This document shows positions 32,893-45,455 of a stretch of DNA of 64,000 bases, piece after piece. Origin of the DNA: Eriocheir sinensis (taxonomy: Eukaryota > Arthropoda > Malacostraca > Decapoda > Varunidae); the NCBI RefSeq assembly GCF_024679095.1, contig NW_026111620.1, positions 107,501 through 171,500 on the forward strand, written 5' to 3'. How positions within the stretch are numbered: position 1 is the first letter of the stretch; each line of letters begins with the position of its first letter. Position numbers and translations under genes: made by a program. The notes beneath the pieces are model-generated. The model was given only the letters and a program-made list of their open reading frames with translations, did no database searches and was not told the DNA's origin.

Positions 32893-35800
32893 ACTAATCT
32901 GGGCCTCTAGGAAGGTGAAGGTTTAGGAAGGTGGGACTCTCTGGCTCAGTGCTAAGGAATCATAAGGTGTCATGTGCTGCAGAGAGGCTTGGAGGTGTTA
33001 TAACTATGATAGGTAAATATTGGACTGCACTAATCTGACCCTATAGGAAGGTGGCACTCTGGCGCAGTGCTTGGGAATTAGAAGGTGTCATCTGCTGCAG
33101 AAAGGCTTGGAGGTGTTATAACTATGCCAGTAAAAGGCTGGACTGCACTAATCTGACCCTGTAGGAAGTTTGCAATAACATTTTGAGTTCTAGGGAATCA
33201 GAAGGTGTCATGTGCTGCAGAGAGGCTTGGAGGTGTTATAATTATGCTAGTGATAAGCTGGACTGCACAAATCTGACCCTGTAGGAAGGTGAAGGTGGAG
33301 GAAGAAGGCACTCTCAGGCTCAATGCTCGGGAATCGGAAGGTGTCAGGTGCTGCAGAGTGGCTTGAAGGTGCTTTACCTATGCTCATGAATACTGGTCTG
33401 CACTAATCTGACCCTTTAAGAAGATGGCATTTCCTGATTCAGTGCCAAGGAATTAGAATGTGTCAAGTGCTGCAGAGAGGTGTGAAGGTGTTATAATTAT
33501 GCTAGTGAAAGGCTGGACTGCTCTACTTTGACCCTGTATGGAGGTTGCACTCTCTGGTTCAGTGCTAGGGAATCAAAAGGTGTCATGCGCTGCAAATAGA
33601 CTTGGATGTGTTATGACCATGCTAGTGATATACTGGACTTCACTAATCAGAACCTGTTGAAAGTTGGCACTCTCTGGTTCAGTGCTAGGGAATCAAAAGG
33701 TGTCATGCGCTGCAGAGAGGCTTGGAGTTTTTATAACTATGCTACTGACAGACTTGACTGCACTAATCTGACCCTGTTGGATGGTGAATGTGTCGGAAGG
33801 TGGCACTCTCTGGCTCAGTGCAAGGGAATCAGAAGGTGTGATGTACTGCAGAGAAGCTTTGAGGTGTTATAACCATACGAGTGAAAGCCTGGACCGCACT
33901 AATCTGACCCCGTAGGAAGGTGGCATTCTCTGTCTCAGTGCTATGGAGTCAGGTCTCATGTGTTGCAGAGAGGTTTGGAGATGTTATAACTTTGCTAGTG
34001 AAAGGCTGGACTGCACTAATCTTACCCTGTAGGGAGGTGAAGGTGTAAGGAGGTGGCACGCTCTGGCTCAGTGCTAAGGAATCATAAGGTGTAATGTGCT
34101 GCAGAGAGGCTTGGAGGTGTTATAACTATGCTAGGTAAAAGCTGGACCGCACTAATCTGACCCTATAGGAAGGGGGCACTCTCTGGCTCAGTGCTAAGGA
34201 GTCAGAAGGTGTCATGTGCTGCAGAGAGGCTTGGAGGTGTTATAACTATGCTAGGTAAAAGCTGGACCGCACTAATCTGACCCTGTAGGAAGGTGAAGGC
34301 TTAGGAAGGTGGCACTCTCTGGCTCTGTGCTAGGGAATCAGGTGTCATGTACTGCAGAGAGGCTTTGATGTATTATAACTATGCTAGTGAAATGCTGGAC
34401 TACACTAATCTGACCCTGTAGGAATGTGAAGGTGTAGGAAAGTGGCATTCTCTGGCTCTGTGCTAGGGAATCATATGTCATGTGCTGCAGAGAGGCTTGG
34501 AGGTGTCATAACTATGCTAGTGTAAGGCTGGACTGCACTAATATGACCCTGTAGGAAAATGAAGGTGTAGGAAGGTGGCACTCTGTTGCTCAGTGCTAGG
34601 GAATATATAGTGTCATGTGCTGCAGAGAGGCTTTGAGGTGTTATAACTATGCTATTGAAAGGCTTGACTGCACTAATCTGACCCTGTAGGAAGGAGAAGC
34701 TTTAGGAAGGTGGCACTCTCAGGATCAGTGCTAGGGAATCAGGAGGTGTCATGTGCTGCAGAGTGGCATGGTGGTGTTATAATTATGTCAGCGAAAGGCT
34801 GGACTACACTAATCTGACCCTGTAGGTAGGTTAAGGTGTAGGAAGGTGGCATTTTCTGTCTCAGTGCTAGGGAATCAGCAGGTGTCATGTGCTGCAGAGT
34901 AGCTTAGAGGTGTTATAACTATGCTAGTGGAAGGCTGGACTGCACTAATCTGACCCTGTAGGTAGGTTAAGGTGTAGGAAGGTGGCATTTTCTGTCTCAG
35001 TGCTTGGGAATCAGAAGGTGTCATGTGCTGCAGAGTAGCTTAGAGGTGTTATAACTATGCTAGTGGAAGGCTGCACTGCATTATTCTGACCCTGTAGGAA
35101 GGTGACATTATCTGTCTCAGTGCTAGGGAATCAGAAGGTGTCATGTGCTGCAGGGAGGCTTGGAGGTGTTACAAATATGCTAGTGAAGGCTCGACTGCAT
35201 TATTCTGACCCTGTAGGAAGGTGTCACTCTCTGGCTCAGTGATAGGGAATCAGAAGGTGTCATGTACTGCAGAGAAGCTCGAGGTGTTATAACTATGTTA
35301 GTGAAATGCTAGACTGACTAGTCTGACCCAGTAGGAAGGTGAGTTGTAGGATGGTGGCACTCTCAAGCTTTGTGCTTGGGAATTATGAGGTGTCATGCGC
35401 TGCAGAGAGCCTCATTTGGCTCTCTAGGTAGGTGGCACCCTCTGTCTCAGTTTTAGTGAGTTAGAAGGTGTCTTGTGCTGCAGAGAGGCTTGGAGGTGTT
35501 ATATCCATGCTAGTGAAAGGCTGGATTGCACTAGTCTGACCCTAGAGGAAGGTGAAGGTGTAGGAAGGTGGCACTCACAAGCTCAGTGCTAGGGAATCAG
35601 AAGGTGTCATGTGCTGCAGAGAGGCGTGGAGATGGTTTAACTATACTAGTGAAAGGCTGAACTGCACTAATCTGTCCATGTGGAAAGGTGAAGATGTAGG
35701 AAGGTGGCACTCTCAAGCTCTGTGCTTGGGAATCAAAAGGTGCCATTTGCTGCAGAGAGGCTTGGTGGTGTTATAACTAAACTAGTGAAAGGCAAAACTG

Positions 35801-37939
35801 CACTAATCTGACCCTGTAAGAAGGTGAAGGTGTAGTAAGGTGGCACTCTCAAGCTTTATGGTAGGGAATCAGAAGGAGTCATGTGCTGTAGAGAGGCTTG
35901 GTGGTGTTATAAATATGCTAGTGAAAGACTGGACTGCACTAACCTGGCCCTGTAGGACGGTGCAGCAGTAGGAAGGTGGCACTCTCTGGCTCATTGCAAG
36001 GAAATCCGGTGTCATGACCTGCAGAGAGCATTTGAGTTGTTATAACTATGCTAATGAAAAGCTGGACTACACTCATATGGCACTGTAGGTAGGTGGCACT
36101 CTCTGGCTCAGTGCTAAGGAATCAGAAGGTGTCACGTGCTGCAGAGAGTATTGGAGGTGTTACACCTATGCTAGTGAAAGGCTGGACTGCACAAATCTAA
36201 CTCTGTAGGAAGGAGAAGGTTGAGGAAGGTGGCACTCTCAAGCTCAGTGCTAGGGAATTAGAAGGTGTCATGTGCTGCTGAGAGGCTTGGAGGTGTTATA
36301 ACTATGCTAATGAAAGGGTCGACTACACTAATCTGACCCTTTTGGAAAGTGGCACTCTCTGGCTCTGTGCTAGGGAATCAGAAAGTGTCATGTGCTGCAG
36401 AGAGGCTTGGATGTGTTATAACTATGCATGTGAAAGGATGTACAGCACTAATCTGAACCAATAGGAAGGTGGCACTCTCAAGCTCTTTGCTTGGGAATCA
36501 GAAGGTGGCATGTGCTGCAGAGAAGCTTGGAGGTGTTATAACTATGCTAGTGAAAGGATGTACAGCACTAATCTGACTTAATAGGAAGGTGGCACTCTCA
36601 AGCTCTGTGCTAGGGAATCAAAAGGTGGTATGTGCTGCAGAGAGGCTTGGATGTGTTATAACTATGCATGTGAAAGGATGTACAGCACTAATCTGACCCA
36701 ATAGGAAGGTGGCACTCTCAAGCTCTGTGCTAGGAAATCAGAAGGTGGCATGTGCTGCAGAGAGGCTTGGAGGTGCTATAACTATGCATATGAAAGGCTG
36801 GATTGATCTAATCTAATTTGTCCCTGGAGGAAGGTGAAGGTGTAGGAAGATGGCATTCTCTGGCTCAGTGCTAGGGAATCAGAAGGTCGTATGTGGTGCA
36901 GAGAGGCTTGGAGGTGTTTGAACTATTCTAGTGAAAGGCTCTATCCCACTAATCTGACCCTGTAGGCAGGGGACACTTTCTGGCTCAGTGCGTAGGAATC
37001 AGAAGCTGTAATGTGCTGCATACAGGTTTGTAGGTGTTATAACTATGCTTAAGAAAGGCTGAACTGCACTAATATGACAGTGTGGGAAGGTGAAAGTGTA
37101 GGAGGGTGAAGCTCTGTGCTAGGGAATCAGAAGGTGTCATGTGCTGCAGAGAGGCATGGATGTGTTATAACTATGCTAGTGAAAAGCTGTACAGCACTAA
37201 TCTGACCCAATAGGAAGGTGACACTCTCAAGCGCTGTGCTAAGGAATCAGAAGGTGGCATGTGCTGCAGAGAGGCTTGGCGGTGTTATTACTATGCTAGT
37301 GAAAGGCTGGGCTGCACTAATTTGACACAGTAGGAGGGTTAAGGTGTAGGAAGGTGGCTCTGGCTTGGAGCTAGGGAATCAGTTGTCATGTGCCGCATAG
37401 AGGCTTGAGGTGTTATAACTATGCTAGTGAAAGGCTGGACTGCACTAATCTGACCCTGTAGGAAAGTGACTCTGCAGGAAGGTGGCAATCTCGAACTCTT
37501 TGCTAGGGAGTCAGGTGTCATATGATGCAGAGAGGCATGGGGTTGTTATAACTATGCTAGTGAAAGGCTGTACTGCACTAATCTGAGCCAGTAGGAAGGT
37601 GGCACTCTCAAGCTCAGTGCTAGGGAATCAGGTGTCATGTGCTGCAGAATGGCGTGGAGGTGTTATAACAATGCTACTGAAAGGCTGGACTGCACTAATC
37701 TGACCCTGTAGAAAGGTGAAGGCGTAGGAAGGTGGTACTCTCTGCCTTAGTGCTAGGGTGTCAGGAGGAGATATGTGCTGCAGAGTCTTGTAGGTGTTAT
37801 AACTAAGCTAGTGAAAGGCTGGACTGCACTAATCTGACCCTGTAAGAAGGTAAAGGTGTAGGAATGTGGCACTCTGAAGGTCTGTGGTAGGGAATCAGAA
37901 TGTGTCATGTGCTGCAGAGCGGCTTGGAGGTGTTATAAC
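32893..37939 (+). repeat. 120/136-bp satellite, segment 1
   Basis: Unit starts GGTGTCATGTGCTGCAGAGA, then GGCTTGGAGGTGTTATAACT, ATGCTAGTGAAAGGCTGGAC, TGCACTAATCTGACCCTGTA. Long units carry two copies of GTAGGAAGGTG spaced by AAGGT, short units one. About 40 units, moderately diverged (several per cent), head to tail. Short open frames (about 60-110 codons, minus strand, FLQGQISAVQ-like) recur because 120 is divisible by three. Confidence 0.95.
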
Positions 37940-38011
37940 TATTTTTTTTACAACAAATGAGACAGCTCAAGGGTAAAGTAAGCAATAATAAAAAAGCCCG
38001 CTACTCGCTGC

Positions 38012-38524
38012 TCACAAAAAGAATCCAAAGAGGTGGCCGAAAGAGAGGTCAATTTCGGGAGGAGAGGTTTTCAAGTCGTAGGCAGGAGGACATACATAAG
38101 AAGTAGGATTGTTCCAGAGTTTACCCGCGTGAGAGATGAAAGAGTGATTATGCTGGTTAACTCTTGCATAAGGGGTTTGGTCAGTATAGGGATGACCATG
38201 AGTAGAAAGTCGGGTGCACTGGGGCCGCGGGATGGGGAGGCAAGCAGTTAGCAAGTTCAGAAGAGCAGTCAGCCTGAAAATATCGATAGAAGATAGAACG
38301 GAGGCAACATTGCGGCGGAAATTAAGAGGTCGAAGACTATCAGTATGAGGAGGAGAGCTGATGAGACGAAGAGCCTTAGACTCCACTCTGTCCAAGAGAG
38401 CTGTGTGAGTAGAGCCCCAACACACATGAGATGCATACTCCATACGAGGTCGGACAATGCCACTGTATATGGATAGCATGTGTGCGGGGGAGAATAACTG
38501 GCGGAGACGATACAGAACGCCCAA
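38012..38524 (-). pseudogene. LINE-B reverse transcriptase C-terminal part
   Basis: 170 codons: GVLYRLRQLFSPAHMLSIYS, VRPRMEYASHVCWGSTHT and RVESKALRLISS are the conserved thumb/connector motifs of Jockey/CR1-like ORF2 proteins, ending ...FGHLFGFFL at the stop. Sequence linking it to the RT core (near 38530-38700) is frameshifted and then cut by the SINE. Confidence 0.82.
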
Positions 38525-38711
38525 CTTTGAAGAAGTTGATTTAGTGAGAGACGAGATGTAAAATTTTCAGTTAAGATTTTGAGTTGAGGATAGACCGAGG
38601 ATGTTTAGTGTTGAAGATGGTGACAGCTGAGTGTTGTCGAATAATCGAGGGTAAGGGTGTTTGGAAGATTGCGTCGAGTTGATAAGTGGATAAATTGTGT
38701 TTTGATGCATT

Positions 38712-39073
38712 ATAGAGGCGGTGGCTGAACGGAAAGCGAGACGGTCCCGCGATAAGTAAGACACGAGTTCAATCCCCGACTGATGCCACCAAGCTAGGAT
38801 TTTCAGCGGCCGCCGACTGGCTTAAAACTACCCACATGCTGTCCAGAAGACCACCTATCAACCCGGACTCCAGATTCTAGGATTAAAGATGAGCTCCGGG
38901 AGGGCAGCATGAGCCAATGCAAGATGGCGCCACTATAAACACTCGCCTGTGCCAGAATGGGCTGGGCCGACCATCAGGACCCACTGGGAAGAAGCCTTGG
39001 ACCGACCATCAGGATCCGGCAGGAAGAAGCCTACCGGCGCAATAGGCCGCGACGTAAAAAAAAAAAAAGTGCA
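38712..39073 (+). mobile_element. tRNA-derived SINE, copy 1 (in LINE-B)
   Basis: An RNA polymerase III promoter is seen as an A-box-like GGTGGCTGAACGG near 38718 and a B-box-like GAGTTCAATCCCC near 38766. A conserved body follows (GACTGGCTTAAAACTACCCA; GATGGCGCCACTATAAACAC), then two copies of a GACCATCAGGA..GAAGAAGCC module, and an A-run at 39056-39069. It is inserted opposite to LINE-B. Confidence 0.85.
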
Positions 39074-39161
39074 CAAGGTTCCTTTTACCCCACTCGGAAA
39101 TGTTAGTAAGGTCTGAGGTTAAGCGTTCTGCAGCCTCCAGCTTGGAGTCATGTAATTCCTG

Positions 39162-39907
39162 TTAAGAGAGTTCTCTATTGAAAGAAATTGAATAATGCAG
39201 AGTGGAGTCATCAGCGTATGAGTGGATAGGACAGTTTGTTATGGAAAGATCATTGAAGAATAACAGGAGGAGAGTGGGTGATAGGACAGAGCCCTGTGGA
39301 ACACCAATGTTAATAAGTTCCTGAGAACAGTGACCGTCTACCACCGCAGAGATAGAACGGCCGGAAAGTAGACTAGAGATAAAGGAACAGAGAGAAGGAT
39401 AGAATCTGAAAGAGGTCAGTTTAGAAAGCAAAGACTTGTGCAAGACTCTATCGAGTGTTTTCGATATGTCTAGCGCAACATAGAAAGTTTCACCGAAACG
39501 GCTAAGAAAAGATGACCAAGAATCAGTTAAGAGAGCAAGAAGATCGCCAGTAGAACGCCCCATGTGGAACCCATACCGGCGGTCAGATAGAAGATTAAAA
39601 GTGGAAAGGTGCTTTTGAATCTTCCGGTTAAGGATTGATTCAAAAGCTTTAGATAGACAGGAAAGTAAAGCTATAGGGCGGTGGTTTGAGGGATTGGAAC
39701 GGTCACCCTTCCTAGGCACAGGCTGTGCGAAGGCGTACTTCCAGCTGGAAGGAAAGGTAGATGTTGATAGGCAGAGGCGAGAGAGTTTGACCAGGTACTG
39801 TTTTTACGGACAATAGGAGACACTCTATCAGGTCCATAAGCCTTCTGAGAGTTGAGGTCAGAGAGGGCATAGAAAACATCATTCCTAAAAATCCTAATAA
39901 CAGGCAT
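39162..39907 (-). pseudogene. LINE-B reverse transcriptase core
   Basis: Frame 39719-39162 (185 codons) holds SNHRPIALLSCLSKAFESIL (fingers), motif A as VALDISKTLDRV with its first Asp, motif B as GVPQGSVLSPTL, and motif C as HSYADDSTLHYS with both catalytic Asp. The upstream fingers lie in a second frame at 39907-39671 (LNSQKAYGPDRVSPIV), so a frameshift near 39700 breaks the enzyme. In motif A the usual Ala-Phe is Thr-Leu. Confidence 0.85.
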
Positions 39908-39955
39908 AAAGGAGTAGGAGGGGGGATGAGTAAGAGGAATATGTCCAAGATCACC

Positions 39956-40549
39956 CGCACTAATCTGACCCTATAGGAAAGTGTCACTCTAACGCTCAGT
40001 GCTAGGGAATCAGAAGTTATAATTATGATAGTGAACGACTGGACTGCACTAATCTCGCCCTCTAGGAAGGTGAAGTTGTAGGAAGGTGGCACTCTTTGGC
40101 TCAGTGCTAGGGAATCAAAAGGTCGTATGAGCTGCAGAGAGGCTTGGAGGTTTTGTAACTATGCTAGTGAAAGGCTTGACTTCACTAATCTCATCCTGTA
40201 GGAAGCTGGCACTGCCTCAGTGCTAGGGAGTCACAAGGTGTCATTTGCTGGAGAGAGGCTTGGATGTGTTATAACTATGCTAGTGTAAGCTGGACTGCAC
40301 TAATCTGACCAGGTACGAAGGTGATTGTGTAGGAAGGTGGCACTCTCTGGCTCAGGGCTAGTGAATCAAAAGTGAAGGTGTCATGTACTACATAGAGGCT
40401 TGGAGGTGTCATAACTATGCTAATGAAAGGCTGGACTGCACTTATCTGACCCTGTAGGAAAGTAAAGGTGTAGGAAGGTGGCACTTTCTGGCTCAGTGCT
40501 AGGGAATCAGGTGTCATGTGCTGCAGAGAGGCTTGGAGGTGTTATCCAG
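39956..40549 (+). repeat. 120/136-bp satellite, segment 2
   Basis: About five units. The last one (40380-40545) is nearly identical to 44270-44430, including GGAAAGTAAAGGTGTAGG, showing a duplicated satellite block on both sides of different insertions. Confidence 0.93.
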
Positions 40550-41645
40550 GCTGTTGTCCAGGCAGCTGTAAAATACCAAACACCTCCACCCTCTCTTCCT
40601 CATCACTAATCTCTTGCTCCTCATCATCCACGCTATTTACTCTGCCTCGCCGTGGACACATTACATTCGCCTGGTGTGGCCTTTACGACTGCACCTGAAG
40701 CATTCCCTATCCTTAAACGGGCACCTGTTGCCTTGTGGTAACTACTGCCACACCGATTACAAGTTACACTACTACGTGCCCCTCACGAGGCAAGTACTTG
40801 TTTTGCAACCTGGCCTTGTCCCACCTGCTCGTTGGTTCTTTCTGGTCCCCGGCTTCGTTCGCGGCGGCTCCACTCTGTTCACCTGGGCTTCTTTGTGCTC
40901 CCTCCCAGTACCTTCGCCTCCGTGGTTGCTGCCTCCATCGATAATGCCAGTTTGCACGCTTTGTCCTGTTAAGTCGTCGCCCTCTCGTAACAACCTCCGC
41001 CGGATCCGTTCGCTCGACACTCCACCGACGAATCTTTCTCGAAGCTGCTCTGTTAAGTTTGCCCCAAAGCTGCAGTTGGAAGCTTTCCTCTTCAGTTCTG
41101 CCACGTAACTGCTGATTATCAGGGTTTCCTTTGATTTTCAGAGTTGAATTTGAACCTTTCCACCACCACTGAAACTTTGGGCGCATAGTGCTGAGTAGCG
41201 AGACGAATCAATTCCTTCAGTGTCCTCTCAGAGGGTTTCCCAGGGCGCACAGGTTCCTCAGTAATTGATACACCGTCGGGCCGCAGACAGTCAGGAACAA
41301 CGCCCGTTTCCGATTCTCCTCGGTGATATTACTGACCTCCAGGAACTCTTCGAACCTTTCTGTATAGGCCTCGAAATCTTCTCCCCGGAGTACTGCTCCA
41401 CCGCTCCAATGATTGCTCCCAGTCTCGTCCTCGGGGTTTCACTTGATTCCTTCAGAATCCCATCCTCGTCGCCTCGTGTTGAGGAGTGAATGACACACGA
41501 AGGAGCGGGGTTGCGATGTATTCTATAAAGAGGCCAGACAGGGAATGTCCGATCCTCGGCCTTGGCAGTACATGTATCCTCGGATTGCTGTTCCGAAGAG
41601 CTGCTCAGTGCTTCGGTGCCGCTGAGGTGTAATGACTATACAACA
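40550..41645 (-). mobile_element. Gypsy-A fragment (LTR plus gag), lacks the GMR1 insertion
   Basis: Minus strand. The LTR at 41645-41477 (CTATACAACA end, TGTTGAGG end) and a gag segment running to 40550 match 50548-51362 plus 57886-58170 of the full Gypsy-A copy, including the right-hand satellite flank (GCTGGACTGCAGTAATCTGA). At 41350-41370 the sequence is continuous (CTTTCTGTATAGGCC), exactly where the full copy carries GMR1. The left end is an abrupt join to satellite. Gag frames are broken. Confidence 0.88.
41477..41645 (-). repeat. Gypsy-A LTR in the truncated copy
   Basis: 169 bp, TG...CA ends. Closest to the right LTR of the full copy at 57998-58170. Confidence 0.85.
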
Positions 41646-44432
41646 GCTGGACTGCAGTAATCTGACACTGTAGAAAGGTGGCACTATCTGGCTCATTCAT
41701 AGGGAATCAGAAGGTGTCATGTGCTGCAGAGAGGCTTGTATGTGTTATACCTATGCTAGTGAAAGGCTGGACAACACTAATCTGACCTGTAGGAATGTGG
41801 CACTCTCTGGCTCAATGCTCAGGAAAAGAAGGTGCCATGTGCTGCAATGAGGCTTGGAGGTGTTATAACTATGCTAGTGAAGGGCTAGACGTCACTATTC
41901 TGACCGTGGAAATCGGTGAAGGTGTAGGAAAGTGGCAGTCTCTGGCTCAGTGCCATGTGCTGCAGAGAGGCTTGGAGGTGTTATATCTATGCTAGTGAAA
42001 TGCTGGACTGCACTAATCTAACCCTGTAGAAAAGTGGCACTCTCAAGCTCAGTGATAGGGAATCTGAAGGTGTCATGTGCTGCAGAGAGGCTTAGAGGTG
42101 TTATAACTATGATAGTGAACGACTGGACTGCACTAATCTGGCTATCTAGGAAGGTGGCACTCTTTGGCTCAAAGGGAATCAAAAGGTCGTATATGCTGCA
42201 GAGAGGCTTGGAGGTGTTACAGCTATGCTAGTGAAAGGCTGGACTGCACTAATCTGACGAAGGTGAAGGTGTAGGAAGGTGGGACTCTCTGGCTTAGTGC
42301 TAGGGAATCAGAATGTGTCATGTGCTGCAGAGAGACTTGGAGGTGTTATAATTATGCTGCTGAGAGGCTGGACTGTACTAATCTGACCCTGTACGAAAGT
42401 GAAGATGTAGGAAGGTGGCACTGCCAAGCACTGTGCTAGGAAATTAGAATGTGTCATGTGCGGCAGGGAGGCTTGGAGGTGATATAACTATGCTAGTGAA
42501 AGGCTGGACTGCACTTTTCTGAGGTTGTAGGAAGGTGAAGGTCTAGTAAGTTGGCACTATCTGGCTCTGTACGTGCTAAGGAATCAGAAGGTGTCATGTG
42601 CTACAGAGAGGCTTGAGAGGTGTTTAAACTAGGCTAGTGAAAGGCTGGACTGCACTATTTTGTCCCTGTAGGAAGGTGGCACTCTCAGGTTCAGTGCTAG
42701 GGAATCAGAAGGTGTCATGTGCTGCAGAGCGGCTTGGAAGTGTTATAACTATATTAGTGAAAGGATGGACTGCACTAATCTGACCCTGTAGGAAGGTGCA
42801 GGTGTAGAAAGGTCAATCTCAGTGCTAGGGAATCAGAAGGTGTCATGTGCTACAGAGTAGCTTGGAAGTTTTATAACTATGCTAGTGAAACGCTGGACTG
42901 CACTAATCTGACCCCTTAGGAAGGAGAAGGTGTAGGAAGATGGCACTCTCAAGGTCAGTGCTAGGGAATCAGAAGGTGGCATGTGCTGCAGAGAGGCTTG
43001 GAAGTGATATAAATATGATAGTGAAAGGCTGGACAACACTAATCTATCCTGTAAGAAGGTGGCACTCTCTGGCTCAGTGCTAAGGAATCAGAAGGTGCCA
43101 TGTGCTGCAGAGGGGCTTGGAGGTGTTATAACGATGCTAGTGAAAGGCAGGACCGCACTAATCTGACCCTGTAGGAAGGAGAAGGTGTAGGAAGATGGCA
43201 CTCTCAAGGTCAGTGCTAGGGAATCAGAAGGTGTCATGTGCTGCAGAGAGGCTTGGAAGTGATATAAATATGATAGTGAGAGGCTGGACAACACTAATCT
43301 AACCTGTAAGAAGGTGGCACTCTCTGGCTCAGGGCTAGTGAATCAAAAGGTGTCATGTGGTGTAGAGATGATTCGAGGTGTTATAACTATGCTAGCGAAA
43401 GGCTGGACTGCACTAATCTGACCCTGGAGGAAGGTTAAGGTGCAGGAAGGTGGCCCTCTCTGGCTCAGTGATAAGGAAACAGAAGATGTCATGTGCTGCA
43501 GAGAGGCTTAGAGGTCTTATAACTATGTTAGTGAAAGACTTGACTACACTAATCTGTCACTGAAGGAATGTGAAGGTTTAGGAAGGTGGCACTCTCAAGC
43601 ACAGTACTATGGAATCAGGTGTCATGTGCTGCAAACAGGCTTGGAGTGTTATAACTATTCTAGTGAAAGGCGAGACTGCACTAATCTTACCATGTAGGAA
43701 GGTGAAAGTGTTGGAAGGTGGCACTCTTTGGCTCAGTTTTATGGAATCAGAAGGTGGCATGTGGTGCAGAGAGGCTTGAAGGTGTTATAACTATGCTAGT
43801 GAAAGGCTGGACTGCACTTATCTGTCCCTGTACGAAGGTTGCACTCTCTGCGCTAGTGCTGGGGAATCAAAAGTTGTCATGTACTGCAAAAAGGCTTGGA
43901 GGTGTTATAACTATGGTAATGAAAATCTAGACTGCACTAATCTGACCCTATACGAAGGTGGCACTCTCTGGCTCAGTGCTAGGGAATCAAAAGGTGTCAT
44001 GTACTGCAGAAAGGCTTGGAGGTGTTATAACTATACTACTGAAAGGCTGGACTACACTAATCTGACCCTGTAGGAAGGTGAAGGTGTAGGAAGGTGGTAC
44101 TTTCAAGCTCAGTGGTCGGGCATCCGAAAGTGTCAAGTGCTGCAGAGGGCCTTGGAAGTGTTATAATTATGCTGGTGAAGGCTGGACTGCACCAATCTGA
44201 TCCTGAAGGAAGGTGCAGGTGTCGGAAGGTGGCACTGTGAAGCTCTGTGCTAGGAAATCAGAAGGTGTCATGTGCTACATAGAGGCTTGGAGGTGTCATA
44301 ACTATGCTAATGAAAGGCTGGACTGCACTTATCTGACCCTGTAGGAAAGTAAAGGTGTAGGAAGGTGGCACTTTCTGGCTCAGTGCTAGGGAATCAGGTG
44401 TCATGTGCTGCAGAGAGGCTTGGAGGTGTTAT
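41646..44432 (+). repeat. 120/136-bp satellite, segment 3
   Basis: About 22 units. 41646 to about 43100 is paralogous to 58171 to about 59770, unit by unit, including rare variants (CTCATTCATAGGG; CTGACGAAGGTGAAGG; CTCTGTACGTGCTAAGG). Units near 42840-43060 are repeated again at 43095-43310. Confidence 0.93.
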
Positions 44433-44757
44433 AATTATTTTATTGCTCCGGTAAGCTTCTTCCCGGTGGGGCCTGATGGTCTGCCCAGCTCATTCTGGCG
44501 CAGGCGAGTGTTTATAGTTGCACTATCTTGTGTTGACTGATGCTGTCCCCCGGAACTCATATTTAAGCCTCCCTTTGGCGAGGTTATCTAGAGCCCTGGT
44601 TGATAGGTGGTCGTCAGGCCAGTCGGTGTGTAGTCTTAAGCCACTCGGCGGTGACTGAAAATCCTTAGCTGTGCGGCGGCTAGGATTCAAGCCCACGTCC
44701 ATCCTGGAGCTCTTGAACGCTGGGGTGTAATGCTATCCTTTCAGTTACCGCCTCCCA
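44433..44757 (-). mobile_element. tRNA-derived SINE, copy 2
   Basis: Minus strand. The head near 44755 reads GGCGGTAACTGAAAGG (A box), then GGGCTTGAATCCTAG (B box, near 44690). The body contains CACTCGGCGGTGACTGAAAA on the plus strand. It has one copy of the tail module (GGGGCCTGATGGTCTGCCCA) and an AT-rich tail at 44433-44445. More diverged than copy 3. Confidence 0.85.
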
Positions 44758-45077
44758 GTGCTAGTAAAATGCTGGACTGCATTAATCTGGCAATGTAGGA
44801 AGATGAAGGTGTAGGAATGTGGCACTCTCTGGGTCTGCGCTAGGGAGTCAGAAGGTGCCATGTGCTGCAGAGAGGCTTGGAGTTGTTATAACTATGCTAG
44901 TGAAAAGCTGGACAGCACTAATTTGACATTGAATGAAGGTGGCACTCACTGGCTCAGTGCTAGAGATTCAAAAGCTGTCTTGTGCTGCAGAGAGCCTTGG
45001 AGGTGTTATAACAATGATAGTGAAATGCTGGATTGCACTAGTCTGACCCTGTAGGAGAGTGGCACCATCAAGCTCAG
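44758..45077 (+). repeat. 120/136-bp satellite, segment 4
   Basis: Between two SINEs; about 2.5 units. Confidence 0.9.
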
Positions 45078-45455
45078 TTTTTTTTTTTTTTTTTTTACGT
45101 CGCTGCCTGCTGCGCCGGTAGGCATCTTCCTGGTGGGGCCTGATGGTCGGCCCAAGGCTTCTTCCAGGTGGGGCCTGATGGTCTGCCCAGCCCGTTCTGG
45201 CGCAGGCGAGTGTTTACAGTGTTGCCATCTTGCATTGGCTCATGCTGCCCCCCGGAACTCGTTCTTGATTCGCTTGGACGGCTTCCTCTAGAGTCCGGGT
45301 TGATGGGTGGTTTTCAGGACAGCATGTGGGTAGTTTTAAGCCACTCGGCGGTGACTGAAAATCCGAGTGGTAGCGTGGGGATTCGAACCCGCGTCGTCCA
45401 TCACGCGGTGAATGTGGGCCCAGTACGCTACCATTTCGGCCACCGCCTACCCACA
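45078..45455 (-). mobile_element. tRNA-derived SINE, copy 3
   Basis: Minus strand. The poly-A tail is the T-run at 45078-45097. The head near 45450-45370 shows GGTGGCCGAAATGGTAGC (A box) and GGGTTCGAATCCCC (B box), the clearest tRNA-like promoter of the three. Two tandem tail modules (GGGGCCTGATGGTCxGCCCA) lie at 45136-45190. Confidence 0.9.

Larger units (their letters stand above)
37940..39955 (-). mobile_element. LINE-B: 5'-truncated non-LTR retrotransposon (Jockey/CR1-like)
   Basis: Minus-strand element inside the 120/136-bp satellite. The T-run at 37941-37949 is its poly-A tail. Coding remnants run from 39907 (RT fingers) to 38012 (C-terminus), interrupted by a plus-strand SINE at 38712-39073. 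The 5' boundary is where satellite sequence resumes (CGCACTAATCTGACCC at about 39956). No target duplication is evident; the flanks miss about 20 bp of a satellite unit. It is a different family from LINE-A: poly-A tail, a YADD rather than YVDD catalytic box, and different thumb sequence. Confidence 0.85.

Noticed and set aside
38712..45455. tRNA genes at the A/B-box sequences
   Set aside because: The boxes belong to SINE heads with poly-A tails and conserved non-tRNA bodies; the cloverleaf is degraded.
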